From Neoceratodus forsteri (lineage: Eukaryota; Chordata; Ceratodontiformes; Ceratodontidae), in NCBI GenBank assembly GCA_016271365.2, contig CM057449.1, positions 1,561,552,501 to 1,561,616,500 on the forward strand: a stretch of DNA of 64,000 nucleotides, written 5' to 3'. Shown in pieces: positions 42,346-53,843 of this stretch. The notes beneath the pieces are model-generated. The model did not search any database, was not told the origin of the DNA, and worked only from the letters and a program-made list of their open reading frames with translations. The position numbers and the translations under genes are program-made. How positions within the stretch are numbered: position 1 is the first letter of the stretch; each line of letters starts with the position of its first letter.

Positions 42346-45281
42346 GGCACAGAGTGTCGTATCACTGCATTAAGTTGGTTAGGCCTTTGTGAGATCGTAT
42401 GCAGGACAAAATGATCTAGTCCTGCTCACCTGAATGTGCTGTTACTTGACCTTAGCACTTTATCTACACATCTGTTGTCCATCCCAGAAGATGAAGAGCA
42501 TGATCATGAAGGTACAGTACTTTGTAACTATTCAGAACTCCAGTCGTAGAGGGAGGGTCTCCAGTGTAGCAGAGAAGCAATACTTCTGCAGAGATTCCTG
42601 TGCACAGCCCTCCGTGAAGCTGCTCAGCAGCTGAACAATTAAAGTCTAGTACAAAAGTGTGCATCCCCACCATTGATGAAGACTACTATGCATAGTCCCC
42701 ACCCCCATTGAAGTCCAGAAGTCGGGTACCTCCACTGCCTATAAAATCTGCTGTGTGTATTCCCCCGACTCCTGGGCGGTCATCCCCGGTGGCTAGAGGG
42801 ACTCTATCCCCATTCATATGTTTCCCTGATGTCTAATGGTACCTCCCTCCCATACTGGATCCCATGTATCATGATACGCCCCACCATTTGTACACGTGTG
42901 TCATTGCACGGCCAGCTACCCTGGGGAGAATTTGGTGGAAACACCCCACCAACAGGATGATGTCCAGACCCCCTACATTCCCCACACTGCTGACAAGGCA
43001 CCAACCTCTAACAGCTCCTGACCTAATCAGGGGTGTCGCCCCCTGGGGACCCCATGGTGGAGGGAAAGCCATGGAAGAACAGGTGGCTGGGGGTAGGTAC
43101 CTAGTCCTCGCTAAAGAGGTGATGGGGTTGGGGGGGACCTGTCAGATAGGGGGCTGGTCGGAAACAGGGGCGATGAACACAGAATTGGAAAAAAAAAAAA
43201 AAATGGGCCTCCTCTCTGTTGTTAATTTTGTGATGTGATTCCACCCAGAGAGTCGGAAAGAAATCTGCAGCATTCCCGGTTCCGCTAATCCCCTTCAGCT
43301 GAACGCAATATGAATTGCATATCTGTGCTTTTCAGGTGGAAAAAAACAAGGTCTGCCGAGTTCACTCCCTGACATCCAAGCAGCTGTAGCTTTCAGTAGT
43401 ATGAGAAGTTGCTTTATGCAGCGTTTATTGAGAAGCATTAGTACTGTAATTGATTTTGTGGACCCTGGCACTGAAGAAAAGAAAAAAGCCACCAGAGGTG
43501 GAAGTTCCTTTGAACCCAAGGTCAACTGATCTGCCTGTTTCCTATAGGCATACAGTACAACTAATTCTACCAGCAATATAGGTGGGCTTATTGCAGTTGT
43601 AGGCAGTCCCTAGTTTACTCCTGTAAGAAAAACATCTCCACGTCATATTTTAGAACAATATGTAGTATTTTTTTATTCTGTTGCTCCCACTGCCCCCATC
43701 ATGTCCTTTTTGTTATCCTTTGTTTTTATAGCATTCTTGGCCTGACCTTGGGAAACTCCTTCCATCATTTGAAATGTCCTTTTCCTGTCCTTGGATCTTC
43801 CTGGGGATTGACACCCCATTTCTGCCTTCGCTCGCCCCTAAATTAAAGCCCCTGGACAGGTAACTTCCCCATCAGGTCCTATCTCAGCTAATTCCCAGCC
43901 CCAAGAACCGTCTGTCTTGCCCTGTTACCCCCCATGGCTTACCTAACCCCATGACAGGACTGCAGTGTTCATTCCCCACCACAAAAGTAGAAATTTATCT
44001 GCAGAAGACGACCTGTCTTCTGCCATGTCTGCATAGTCTTACCCATTACAGGCCACTAATGGTGCAGAGCCCAAGAGTTCTGACACTATCAACCTGTTTC
44101 TACTAAGTGGTCCTTCCTTCCATTGTTACCCCAGTCCCACCCTTTTGAACGCCAGTGACCAGGCCTCCAAGGTGCACACACCCAACATGCCATCAAAGAG
44201 TCAGCCAGTGTGTCTGTTTCACTGTGCTACTCTGCAGGTTCACCACCTATGGTCTCCCAGGTGGCAGCAGCGCAGCAATGTATGCCCCTCCTCAGAGGAG
44301 CAGAGTATCCTCTGTGATTTGTAATGCCTCTCCTACTGGCCCTCTGGTGCTCCAGGTTGGGGTGCAAGCCATGGTCTCCAGCATCACAAGTGGCAATGCT
44401 GCCACTGGGCTGACAGGCCAGGCTGGAATAATACTGCAACTATTACATCCAGTAGACTACAAGTGAGAGAATTTCCCATACCACCTCACGAGAGCTACTA
44501 TGATAGTGAGACCGGCAGCTCTGGGGATGCACTGCTGCTTGTTACACTGGTTCAGTCTAACTATACTCACACAAAGTAAAATCCACTACTATTTTAGTTT
44601 TTCGTCAGAAAAACTCCATGTTAAATGGGCTCTCTACCTGGAGTTATGGAGCTGTCTCCAGTTGAAGTCTGAGCAACATGTTCAGCTGGAAGAGATGCCC
44701 TTTTCTATTTGTTTAGTCATTTCTCTTAAGTGGGTGCTGTTTTTTCATAATGGGGCCTAGCACAGGTAAATTACATTATGGTGGAGGAAAAAAATGTGTG
44801 ATTTTATCACATTTACTGTAATAGTTGAAATGAGTCTTCTGAAGGTTGTGGCGCGAACCAATATGCAGTCTTAATGGATGTGATATTTATCAAGGTTTCT
44901 CTGTATTATGCTTTTGCCTAGTTTTCAAATTTAATTTAGGCAGGCAGGGGTTGGTGGGAACATGCAATAATGTGCCAGTGACGCATGATGATTGTTAATA
45001 TTTCTAGGTCAACTTTAAGATTGTTAAACCTAGCAGCAAATGATTGCATGTAAAAAATGGTAAAGCAGCTAACACAATGGTGCAGCATATCAGTGATGAG
45101 CACAAGAATGCCTACATTCTGCTCTGATTTGATTCTCAGCATCAGCGTCTGTGTAGATAAACGAAATGTGATAGCCATGTTAGTCCAGTCAAAGAAGCAA
45201 AAAAAAAAAAATTGTTGTGCTAGCTATTATTGGACTTTCAAAAAAAAGTCTTTGACCTAATGAAGAGAGTATAATTGACAG
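42346..45281. other. About 2.9 kb with no recognised feature
   Basis: Frames up to about 124 codons occur (for example 42864-43238 and 44155-44466) but lack family motifs or clear splice context. At 45165-45235, GATAGCCATGTTAGTCCAGTC then A12 hints at a retroposed tail. This is the best candidate for single-copy DNA in the window. Confidence 0.45.
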
Positions 45282-45421
45282 ATCTTACTTTGAGGGGGCT
45301 CTTGCAGCAGGCAATACCAGTAGGACTAAGCCGCCTTTCTAGCAGTCTATAGCGAGGGACCCATGCCGACGTCCGCCTATGGATACAGAAGGAGTGGTCC
45401 CCTAGCTCAACCCCAGTTCTT
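45282..45421 (+). repeat. Left ITR of DIRS E
   Basis: Inverted, diverged copy of 53311-53470. It is shorter than the others because the CACGGAAANTTT block is deleted, and the TATA box is degenerate. Confidence 0.8.
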
Positions 45422-45560
45422 TTCCAGCCGTCGATCCGTGCATGTTAGATCTTCACAGACGCCTGCTTCTGTAAAGCGCCAGCCATTTGGCTTGCGCTTT
45501 ACCCACGATTTTATTTTCTTTACAAAAATATGTTTTTTCAGTGTTTCTTTCCATTTGTGC

Positions 45561-45630
45561 ATGTCGTCTTCTCCAGCTTCATCTTATGACCAGCGTACAA
45601 AGTGTACTTGTGGCAAGCAGCTTTGACTCC
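45561..45630 (+). pseudogene. DIRS E gag, first segment
   Basis: Start ATG 45561, then SSSPASSYDQRTKCTCGKQL, the first pair of the cysteine/histidine module. It is cut by a LINE at 45631 and continues at 46721. Confidence 0.83.
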
Positions 45631-46720
45631 ATTCAATCCTGGCCTAAGGCCCATAAGCTTGTCATCAACCTCCAGAAGACGCAGGCCATGCTATTCGGTT
45701 CCCCTGCCAAGACAAGAGCGTGCCCTGCCTCTCTCAAAGTCATTGGAGCAGATGGTACCCCCATACGAGTGGGTTGACTCTTTTAAGTACCTGGGGGTAA
45801 CCCTTGATCCTCAACTTGACCTCTCCCTGCACATACGAAATTCATGTAAGGCCACAAACTGCCAGTTGGGTCTGGCGTTCAGGGCCAAAAGTTGCCCCAC
45901 CCCAGCTGCCAGACTTGCCCTTGCTAAAGGGGTTCTACTCCCCACGCTCAGCTATGGGCTCACCTCCTTCTTGATTGTTCCAAAAACCTAGCTTGTAAAT
46001 GGGACATCACATACAACAGTGTATGTCGCTTCACCTTGTCAGCTCCTCGCCTCACCCACCACTGTCAACTCTACTCAAGGCTCGGGTGGCTCTCCCCCAA
46101 CAACCACCGAACCTTTGTCATGGGTAACTTCATAGACAACATTGTCAGAACGTCCACCCCTCCAGCACTTGCCCATCTGCCTAAGCCTGTCTCCACCCCC
46201 GTCTACCAGCTGAGGCCAATGGCTCCCAGGCCTGCAAGGTCCCAAAACTCGCTCCCTCATGAGGGACGTGCTTTGTCCTTGCTCCCCAGATCATGGAACG
46301 TACTCCCTGCCCAAGTTAGGTCTGCCCCCTCATACCACCTTCAGGTCCTGCCTCTGGGGCTACTTAAAGAAAGCATCCTCCTGCTCTTGTTCCTAGTTGC
46401 CCCACCCTGAATGATGGGCCCAGTTGCACAATGATGGACCCGTATCACAATGACTACACGTGGTTGCCCCGCGTGCCCAGGGTATACTCTGTATCTGCCC
46501 TGTTAATATTTGTTGCTCTCTTGACTATTTCTTGTTATGCTTCGTCACTGTATTTTGCTTCCTTGTTATTATTGCCTGTACCTGACTGTACCTTGTTGAT
46601 TGCTGTTGCCTTGACTCTATTGTTATCGCTTGCACCTTGTAACACTCCCGAGTTGCACCTGGAAATAGGCACTTGACTGTCTAGCGTGCTTACCTGGTTA
46701 AGGAAAGCTAAATAAATAAA
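45631..46720 (+). mobile_element. 5'-truncated L2-type LINE in gag of E
   Basis: The + strand starts after the RT YADD motif: KLVINLQKTQAMLFGS, then DSFKYLGVTLDPQLDLSLHI, LLPTLSYGLTSF and, in another frame, LLPRSWNVLPAQVRSA (thumb-like end). The 3' UTR ends CTTACCTGGTTAAGGAAAGCTAAATAAATAAA. DIRS sequence resumes as AGGACGGCCAC, the KDGH part of the gag module. The two frame breaks fall at about 45776 and 45990. Confidence 0.8.
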
Positions 46721-48976
46721 AGGACGGCCACTCTTCTTCCTGCTCTGCTTAGGCCTGACCATGACACCGAGGCCTGCCGGTATAGCCAGAACTTCAACCA
46801 GGCCACACAGAGACGCCGTTTGAAGACCCTCCAGAGCTTCTTGCTACAGCAGAAGTTAGCCGCAATGGAGAAGGTGCTTCAGGGCAAAAGTTCCACATCT
46901 TCTCCCGGGCTCCGACTTATTCCCTTGCCCAGAAGGAAGAGAAGTCCAGTGGGAAGCATAAGCACCAGGACAAACATAGGAACCAGCCCCGGTCAGCTTT
47001 CCACTCACCACATAAGTCGATGGCTGTGTTTGGGTCTTCCTCCTACGGGAGGTCAGCCCCTCCTCTTTTGGAGCTGCCAGTTTCTCAGCCGCCCGCCCTT
47101 ATTTCAGTCTTGGATGGCGGCTCCTCGGGGCATCGGATATCGTCCCCTGCCTCCCAGCCCCTGATGCTTCGGCCCTTACTTCCAGCGGGGTCCTCAGCCA
47201 GTTGGCTCAACTGGGGTCTCTTCCTTGGGCGGTAGGTTCTTGCCTGTCTCTCTCCCCACCCCCCCCCCGGTACTAGCGTTGCCCATGTCGGTCCTTGACT
47301 TTGGGACCGGCACCTCTAAGCAACTCCCGAAGCAAGCGCATGCCTCTTCCATACAGGTGTCACCTCTGCCTCCGTCAGGAACAAGTTCCCCTGTACAGAT
47401 GCCCACTTCCCCTTCGGGGCCTGCAGCATCTGTTTCGCCAGACTGGCATGCAGCCTTCACCTGTCCGGCTGATGCCTGCTCTGTCGGCGTCGACCTCAAT
47501 GACACCCAACCATCGTCGCCTCAACCAATGCCGGCTGACCCTTCAGGCAATCCCCAGCCAATGCCTGAGGAACCAGCTCCGCAGAGGCCGATGCCTGGAT
47601 ACTCAGCACCCCAAGGACCGGCACCAGGGTACCAGACGCCAGGTTACCCAATGCCTGGGTACCCTGTGCCGCCTCCCCAGTACCTGTACCTTCCTTACAA
47701 TCCACCTCCTCCGGTGGAATATAATACGCTTTTATGAAACACAAAGATACTCCTAGGAGGCCCCCCTACTCTGCTTCCTCTCGATGCCCCTCCTCGGGAC
47801 TCTGGCTGTGCTGGTCCTAGCCACCCCTGGTATCCAGAGCCCTCTCCTGGTCGTACAGACCAACACAAGGAGGAATGTCTCCTGTCCCCCAAACACCAGT
47901 CTCAGGAAGTGACCTGTCTTGAGGGGATTCCTCCTCTTTGGAGGACTCTGAGGATTCTAGGGTGCCCTCTGACAAGCCTGAAGCCCCCAAGGAAATTCCT
48001 AGGTGCCCCTGATGACCTGACAAGCCTACCTTTATGGACTTCATGCTGCATATACAATCCCGAATGGGGGTGGGAGACGGAAGAACTAGACCCCAAACAT
48101 CGCTGTCTGGCGATCTATCATCACAAGAAAGAGACTCTCGCATTAGTGGTGCCACTCCTCATCGAGTCATACGAAGATGTCACCAAGGCCACCTGGACTT
48201 GTCTCTCCTCCACTCTGGCTTTAGCTAAGAAGGCTGACCACCTTTATTATGCCACTGTTGGCAAACCCTCTTTGGGAGAGAAACCTGAGGTGGACTCCGT
48301 GTTCATAAATGCAGCTTATGACTGCACCAAGAAACCTAGAGACCTCAGCACCCACCCTCCTGATAAGGAGTCTCACCAGGTCAACCAGTTCGGCAAGCGG
48401 GTCTATGCTTCGGCCACTCTTGTCATTCGGACTCAGAATTACCTGGCCCATATGGTACAATATCAAAATACTTTGTGGGATAAGGCCTTAGACCTAATGC
48501 AGGCCCTTTCTGAGGACCCTACGAAGACCCCACTGGTCCAGCTCCTTGTCTGGTTCGGACGTGGGCAACCATGTTCTTAAGGCTGCTTGTGACATACTGG
48601 TTGCAGCTGGATGGGCAGCAGCAACAGGAATCTGCATCCGCCGTCATTCCTGGCTCAGGGTATCAGGTTTCACACCCGATGTTCAGGTGAAAATCCTGGA
48701 TGCCCCCTTTCGGGGCTCTGTCCTTTTTGTCAGGGGTTCCAAGAACATTATCTCTTACCTCCAAGAGTCAGGCAAAGCCTTGAGATCGGTACAATCCATG
48801 TACCATTCTCAGCTCAGGTCCAACCAATACCAGTTCTTTCGCTGGACCCCTAGGCAGCAGTCATGGGGCCAGTAGCCCAGAGGCATCATCAAGCATAAGG
48901 CTTCTACTCAGCCGGCTGGAGCTTCCGCCTCTAGAATGTCCGCAGCCGCTCTGCCCACCCCGGTACCACAGCCTGA
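46721..48976 (+). pseudogene. DIRS E gag, remainder
   Basis: Resumes inside the cysteine/histidine module (RPDHDTEACRYSQNF in one frame), then LKTLQSFLLQQKLAAMEK, a long Pro/Met/Gly-rich linker (47225-47737; repeated MPGYxxP units) and the capsid-like half: HPPDKESHQVNQFGKRVYASATLVI, NYLAHMVQYQNTLWDKAL, IRRHSWLRVSGFTPDVQ and APFRGSVLF. The basic Gln-rich tail ends at the conserved GACTCC block (TGA 48974-48976). There are frameshifts near 47740, 48030 and 48545. Confidence 0.83.
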
Positions 48977-50842
48977 CTCCTTACTTGACCCCAACAGAGG
49001 CCTTGGGGGGGAGGCGATGGGGGTCACTTTTCCCTATACCTAGATAGGTGGCACACTACAACTTCAGACCAATGGGTACTTCAGATTGTGGAAAGAGGGC
49101 ACATGCTGGAATTTCTAGAGTTCCTTCCAGACAGCCCTCCCTTACATTCCCATTACCCTCAGGCCTATGTCCCCCCTTATCCAGGGGGAGATTCAGGCAC
49201 TACTGCGCAAAATGGCCATAGAGCCCATCCCCTTGCACAAAGAGGGAAGGGGTTCTATTCCCACTTCTTTCTAGTCCCAAAGAAGATTAGGGACTTGAGA
49301 TGAATTCAGGATCTCAGCCATCTGAACCTTTACATAGAGTACAAGTGATTCAGGATGGTCACCCTTCAAGGGCTACTGCTCCTTCTTCACCAGTAGTGGT
49401 GCTAGATATGCAGGATGCCTATCTCCATATCCTGGTTTTCACACCCCACCAATGGTTCCTCCGCTTTTGTTTTCAGGGGGACCATTTTCAGTTCTGGGCC
49501 CTCCCTTGGCTCCCAAGTCTTTACCAAGTGGCTGGCAGTGGTGGCTGCAGCCCTGTGGAGACAAGGGCAGCATGTCTTCCCTTACTTGGACGACTGGCTG
49601 TTGACAGCCTCCTCCAGGGCTCAGTTGATTCGGACCCTGGATACCACCTTTCGGTTGTTCCAGACTTTGGGGGTTACTCTAAACCACCCCAAGTCTTATC
49701 TCTTGCCGAGCCAGCAGCTCCAGTACATAGGAGCGGTCCTAGACTCATCACGGGGAAAAACCTTCCTGTCACAGGACAGAGCAGAGCATTTGATAGCGCA
49801 GGCCTAGCTGGTTTCCTACTCCTGTCAGTTTCCAGCCAGGTCTTTCCTGCGGCTCTTGGGGCATAAAGCGGCGGCTATAGCCATGGTTCCCCTAGCCCTA
49901 CTGTACATGAGAGTGTGTCAATGGACTCGTCGAGTCCAATGGGACCAGCGTACCGACGATCTGGATCAGCCGGTTTTGGTCTCCAGTCCAGTGAGTCTGA
50001 ACCTGGAATGGTGGCAGACCCCCGCCAGTCTCCTAATGGGGGTTCTGTTCCAGACAGAATCCCTGCAGCAGATTCTTATGACGGAAGCCTCGGGCCTGGG
50101 CTGGGGTGCCCATTTAGCCAATCATCAGACTCTGGGAGTTTGATTGGAGTGCGAACAACATCTCCACATAAATGTTCTGGAGATGTGGGCAGTCCTTTGT
50201 GCTATGCAGGCCTTCCAAATTTGTCTCCTTCCTGGTCCTCTCTTGATACAGACAGTTAATATGTCTGTAGTCTACTACATCAACAAATAAAGAGGGTCTC
50301 GTTCTTACCTCCTTTGCAGAGAGGCCATGAGAGTCTGGTATTGGGCCATATGGTACAACCTGGAACTAGCTGCTGTACGTGTTTCATGCGTCCAAAATGT
50401 CCTGGCCGACAGCCTAAGCAGGTCAAGGTCGAGGGCTCACACATGGGAGCTCCTGTCCTCGGCGATCGAGGACTTCTTTGGCAGGTGGGGCCATCCAGAG
50501 CTGATCCTTTTTTGTGTCCCCACTCAACGCAAAACTGACCAATTTCTGCTCACTTGATCCAGGGCCTGGTGTTTTCTGGCATGACGCGTTGGACAGAGAG
50601 GCTTCTGTAAGCCTTTCCACTTTTGCAGCGGGTTCTCCTGAAGCTACAGTCGGAGGGAGCGGAGATGATTCTCATAGCTCCCTACTGGTCTCATCAGATA
50701 TGGTTTCCACTACTGCAGAAGTTGGCAGTGGAGCCTCCCACTCCCCTGGCCCCTGTGCTCCAACTTGTCCCAGGAGCAGGGCATTCTGGTCCATCCGGAC
50801 CTCAAGTCACTGCATCTCCATGGGTGGCTCCTACAGACTTAG
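48977..50842 (+). pseudogene. DIRS E pol: RT, RNase H, methyltransferase-like domain
   Basis: RT: VVLDMQDAYLHILVF (motif A intact), a damaged LPFG block (ALPWLPS; a short deletion), VFTKWLAVVAAAL and FPYLDDWLLTA at about 49579-49605. RNase H: LMTEASGLGWGAHL (first Asp is Glu), HINVLEMWAVLCAMQAF, a changed TVNMSVVYYINK (Asp lost) and NVLADSLSRS (Asp kept). Methyltransferase-like part: FVSPLNAKLTNFCSLDPGPGVFW, then VLLKLQSEGAEMILIAPYW and IWFPLL. Stops occur near 49347, 49807 and 50288, and there is a frameshift near 50760. The close is TAG 50840-50842. Confidence 0.86.
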
Positions 50843-51437
50843 CTATTGCCCGCTTCGGAGTTTCCTCCCTGCTGGCAGATGTCTTAGGGGCTGCTAGGAA
50901 GCCTTCCACCAGAGCCACTTATGCCATGAAGTGGAAGCGCTTCTCCATTTGGGCCACTGCTCAGCACCTGGATTCTTTCACCTGTCCGGTGAATCTCATC
51001 CTGGAGTACCTCCTGTCCTTCTCTGACTCAGGTCTGGGTTACTCCTCACTCAAGGTGCACCTTTCCACCATCTCTGTGTACCATGCACCTGTTGAGGGCA
51101 AAGCTATTGCCCAGCTGGATTTTTCCTGCACTTTTTTGTGTGGTATGTTACATTTGAAGCCTCCCATTAGGGACCCTGTCCCACCATGGGACCTTTTCTT
51201 TATTTTGGAAATGCTTACTTTACCTCCCTTCGAGCCGGTCGCAAGCTGCGAGCCACACTTCTTTTCGTGGAAGCGTTATTTTTAGTTGCTATTACCTCTG
51301 CTTGGAGGATTTCCGAACTGCAGGCTCTGATGTTTAAAGAGCCTTATTTGGTTTTTCACAAAGACGGGTTGTCTTTGCAGACCAGTCCTAAGTTTCTACC
51401 TAAGGTGGTGTCTGAATTTACATTAAATCAATCCATC
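50660..51437 (+). pseudogene. DIRS E tyrosine recombinase, part 1
   Basis: The start is approximate (open -1 frame overlapping pol). It has ARFGVSSLLADVLGAARKPSTRATYAMKWKR, YSSLKVHLSTISVYHAPVEGK and LKPPIRDPVPPWDLFFILEML, then a frameshift near 51270 and LFLVAITSAWRISELQALM, where catalytic Arg I (SARR) appears as SAWR. It is cut near 51440 by the solo LTR. Confidence 0.85.
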
Positions 51438-51442
51438 CACCT

Positions 51443-52588
51443 TGTGACACTCAGACAACTGGTTCTGATTAATCTATGATTTTTGTAATATAAAAATGTG
51501 TTATTGAATGTCTCTCATGAGAGATGCTGAGAGTCTGTGGAATGACAACCCCCCTCCCAGGTTTTAGCTAATGGGTGTTACCTGGAAGGCCAAGAGATGA
51601 TTACAGGCTAGAAGAGACTTAAAATTTAGGATCTCCTTTTTTTGAGACTAATTGCAGCTTGCCAACTGCCAAGATAGATCATAAACTTTTATAATGTTCA
51701 GAGGAAGCACAGTAAAATTCACATGGTGGTACAAAGCATGTTGCACCTCCGTGAGATCTGGCAGAGAGACATAACAAGTCCTTTGATGTCCTGGAAAGGG
51801 GAAGCTGCTCATAGATCAAAGAAATTCATTTGAAAAAAATCAGTTTTGCTGAGGTCACAATGTTAATTTAATACTTTGGTAAGACATCCTGTTTTGCATA
51901 GCTATATTTGTTTATATTCTGACAGGGAGGAGCTAGGTGACCTCATGCAAAGAGGTTGGCAAAGCCAGTTTTTAAACAGTATTCTGTTTTCCATTTACAC
52001 ACAAATGTTTGGACTCTGAAAGAGAAACATCTACAGCACTGTGAGATAAGAATACCTTAGAACAGGCAAGTCTGAGTGTATTAGCGGTAGGACTCTACAC
52101 TTTTAAACCTGTTTTGTTTAAGTGATTTGTATGTTTTGTGATATATGGTTCTGTATTTATTTTGAAGTAAACCTCTACTTTAGAGACTACTTGGTGTGCC
52201 TTTGAATTTCTTTTTCTTGACAAGGGAAGCATACATGGTTAAAGCTGACACTGCACAAAGCTTACTGGTTTTAGCAAACTGGGAAAAGTTAAGAATTTAT
52301 TCTGAGGTCTTTATTAGAGTTAAGGGTTCATTTTGTACACCTGGTTAGGTGCCCGGGAGCTTAAAAGATATCTGCGCCAAGAGCAGAAGTATCTGAGCCT
52401 GTAAGCATTGGGTACTGCAACAAGAGCATCACAGTTTGAATCCCTCCAAGACTTGAGACCAAAGGTTGATTTGAACCCACAAAACAGACAGGAGGGTTAC
52501 CCTGTTTCTGTTAACTGTTCACAAGACTGCGCTCAGAGGTTGGCACTGTGGGAGCAGAGGGCCTGACCTGCTGAGTGGTTTTGTGACA
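51443..52588. mobile_element. Probable solo LTR (1,146 bp)
   Basis: It starts TGTGACACTCAG and ends TTTTGTGACA, giving TG...CA ends, and is flanked by CACCT (51438-51442) and CACTT (52589-52593), a 5-bp duplication with one change. Removing it plus one repeat restores CATCCACCTGCCTG, the sequence found uninterrupted in element F (59337). It is non-coding and A+T-rich, with a possible AGTAAA signal at 52166. No internal retroviral genes are present; orientation and family are unknown. Confidence 0.68.
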
Positions 52589-52593
52589 CACTT

Positions 52594-53024
52594 GCCTGTT
52601 TATTTTACCAAGTATTCTAATCAGGGGGAGACCTTACTTCATACACTGGATGTCCACTGGGTGCTCGGATACTATTTGGACCACACCCGCTCTATCAGAA
52701 AGACTGATCAGTTGCTTGTTTTGTTTGCCCCCAGAAGAGAATGGGTTTCTGTTACCAAACAGTGCTTGTCTAAGTGGTTAGCAAATTGTATTTTTTATTG
52801 GTATCGCAAATACAACAAGCCTTTTACTGGGACCGATTAAAGGCCATTTTACCAGAGGCATGGCTGGCTCAGTTGCCTCCTTCAGGATTGTTTCCACTGC
52901 AGACATTTGCGCAGCTACCACTTGGAGTTCTGTTCATACCTTTATCAGGCATTACAGCTTGAACATTGCCTCTAGGTGTAGGGCCGGCTTTGGACCTGCA
53001 GTCCTTCAGGGTCTTCTTTCCTAA
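52594..53024 (+). pseudogene. DIRS E tyrosine recombinase, part 2
   Basis: Continues with YFTKYSNQGETLLHTLDVHWVLGYYL, then KGHFTRGMAGSVASF (HxxR box present after a shift), ICAATTWSSVHTFIRHYSLN with the nucleophile Tyr, and PAVLQGLLS, TAA 53022-53024. Confidence 0.87.
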
Positions 53025-53091
53025 ATGCCCTGTGTCAGTTTCTTCCTCCTCCCTGCTGACCGGGTCAGTTCTGATACTGCTGGGGTCTCAG

Positions 53092-53193
53092 TCCTACCAG
53101 TGTTGCCTGCAGAGGCTCCCTGCTGATAAGATAGTACAGTTCATGAGAGCTTACCGTAAGCAGTAGATCTTCGTGGAAGCTTGCGTGCAGACG
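53092..53193. repeat. ICR of DIRS E
   Basis: The left half complements E's left end (CTACCAGTGTTGCCTGC against GCAGGCAATACCAGTAG). The right half complements the right end. The junction is AAGAT|AGTACAG at 53132/53133. Confidence 0.8.
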
Positions 53194-53310
53194 TTCTTTC
53201 CCTCCCCCCTACCCCTGATTGCTGTTTCTCCTTCTCTGCTGCTCTGCTTTCCTCATCTTTGAGGAACCGCCTCTATTCTCTTTCTCTGGGCATGCAGGGT
53301 CTCCAGCAGG

Positions 53311-53511
53311 AGAATTGAGGTTGGGCTGGGGACCAGCCCCTTTTATACCATACGCAGACGTTGGCATGCCAACATCAGGGGCAGTCCCCCACTGTAGACT
53401 GCTACCTAGAAGTTTTCCATGTGGTCCTAGCGCTTGGTGGCTTAGTCCTGCCTGCTGCAAGTGCTCCTCTCGAAGATCTACTGTTACGGTAAGTTCTTAT
53501 GTAACTTTACT
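53311..53511 (+). repeat. Right ITR of DIRS E
   Basis: Inverted copy of the left ITR with the outer GATCTACTGTTACGGTAAGTTCTTATGTAAC extension. It contains the complement of the TATA block (TTTTATACC). Confidence 0.85.
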
Positions 53512-53517
53512 TTGTTG

Positions 53518-53843
53518 AAGAAAACACAAATTGTACATACTCCAATAATCCACAGCATCATGGGAAGCATATACAAATGCCCATGAATTAATTTGGATTG
53601 GCTCAACTTTAAGCAGATCTCTCCCTGGGCTGAGGTACAGATATGGCATACTGATTAGTCCAAATGAGGATGAAACATGTGTCTGTGTCTGCTGTTTTCA
53701 GCCTTTGCTGATTGTATTGTGAGGCCTTCTGGCACCATGCAATTCTGCTTAAAGTTGAGCCAGTCCAAATTAATTCATGTGCATTTGCAGATGTTTCCCA
53801 TGATGCTTTGCATTATTGGGATATGTGCAATTTGTGTTTTCTT
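53518..53843. mobile_element. 326-bp element with 99-bp inverted repeats
   Basis: 53518-53616 and 53745-53843 are reverse complements with scattered mismatches; the outermost 16 bp (AAGAAAACACAAATTG) are identical. The loop is 128 bp and there is no ORF. It begins 6 bp after the end of DIRS E. Family not recognised. Confidence 0.75.

Larger units (their letters stand above)
45282..53511 (+). mobile_element. DIRS-type retrotransposon E with two insertions
   Basis: Left end ATCTTACTTTGAGGGGG, right end GTAAGTTCTTATGTAACTTTACT. It contains a LINE (45631-46720) and a solo LTR (51443-52588); without them about 6.0 kb remains. Gene order is as in B and C. The ICR at 53092-53193 matches the ends. 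Flanks are CAG on the left and TTG on the right. Confidence 0.9.

Noticed and set aside
44155..44466. 103-codon frame as a host exon
   Set aside because: No domain, no splice context, competing frame on the other strand.
47496..47744. Antisense frame opposite the Pro/Met-rich gag linker of E
   Set aside because: It mirrors a low-complexity coding repeat on the + strand.
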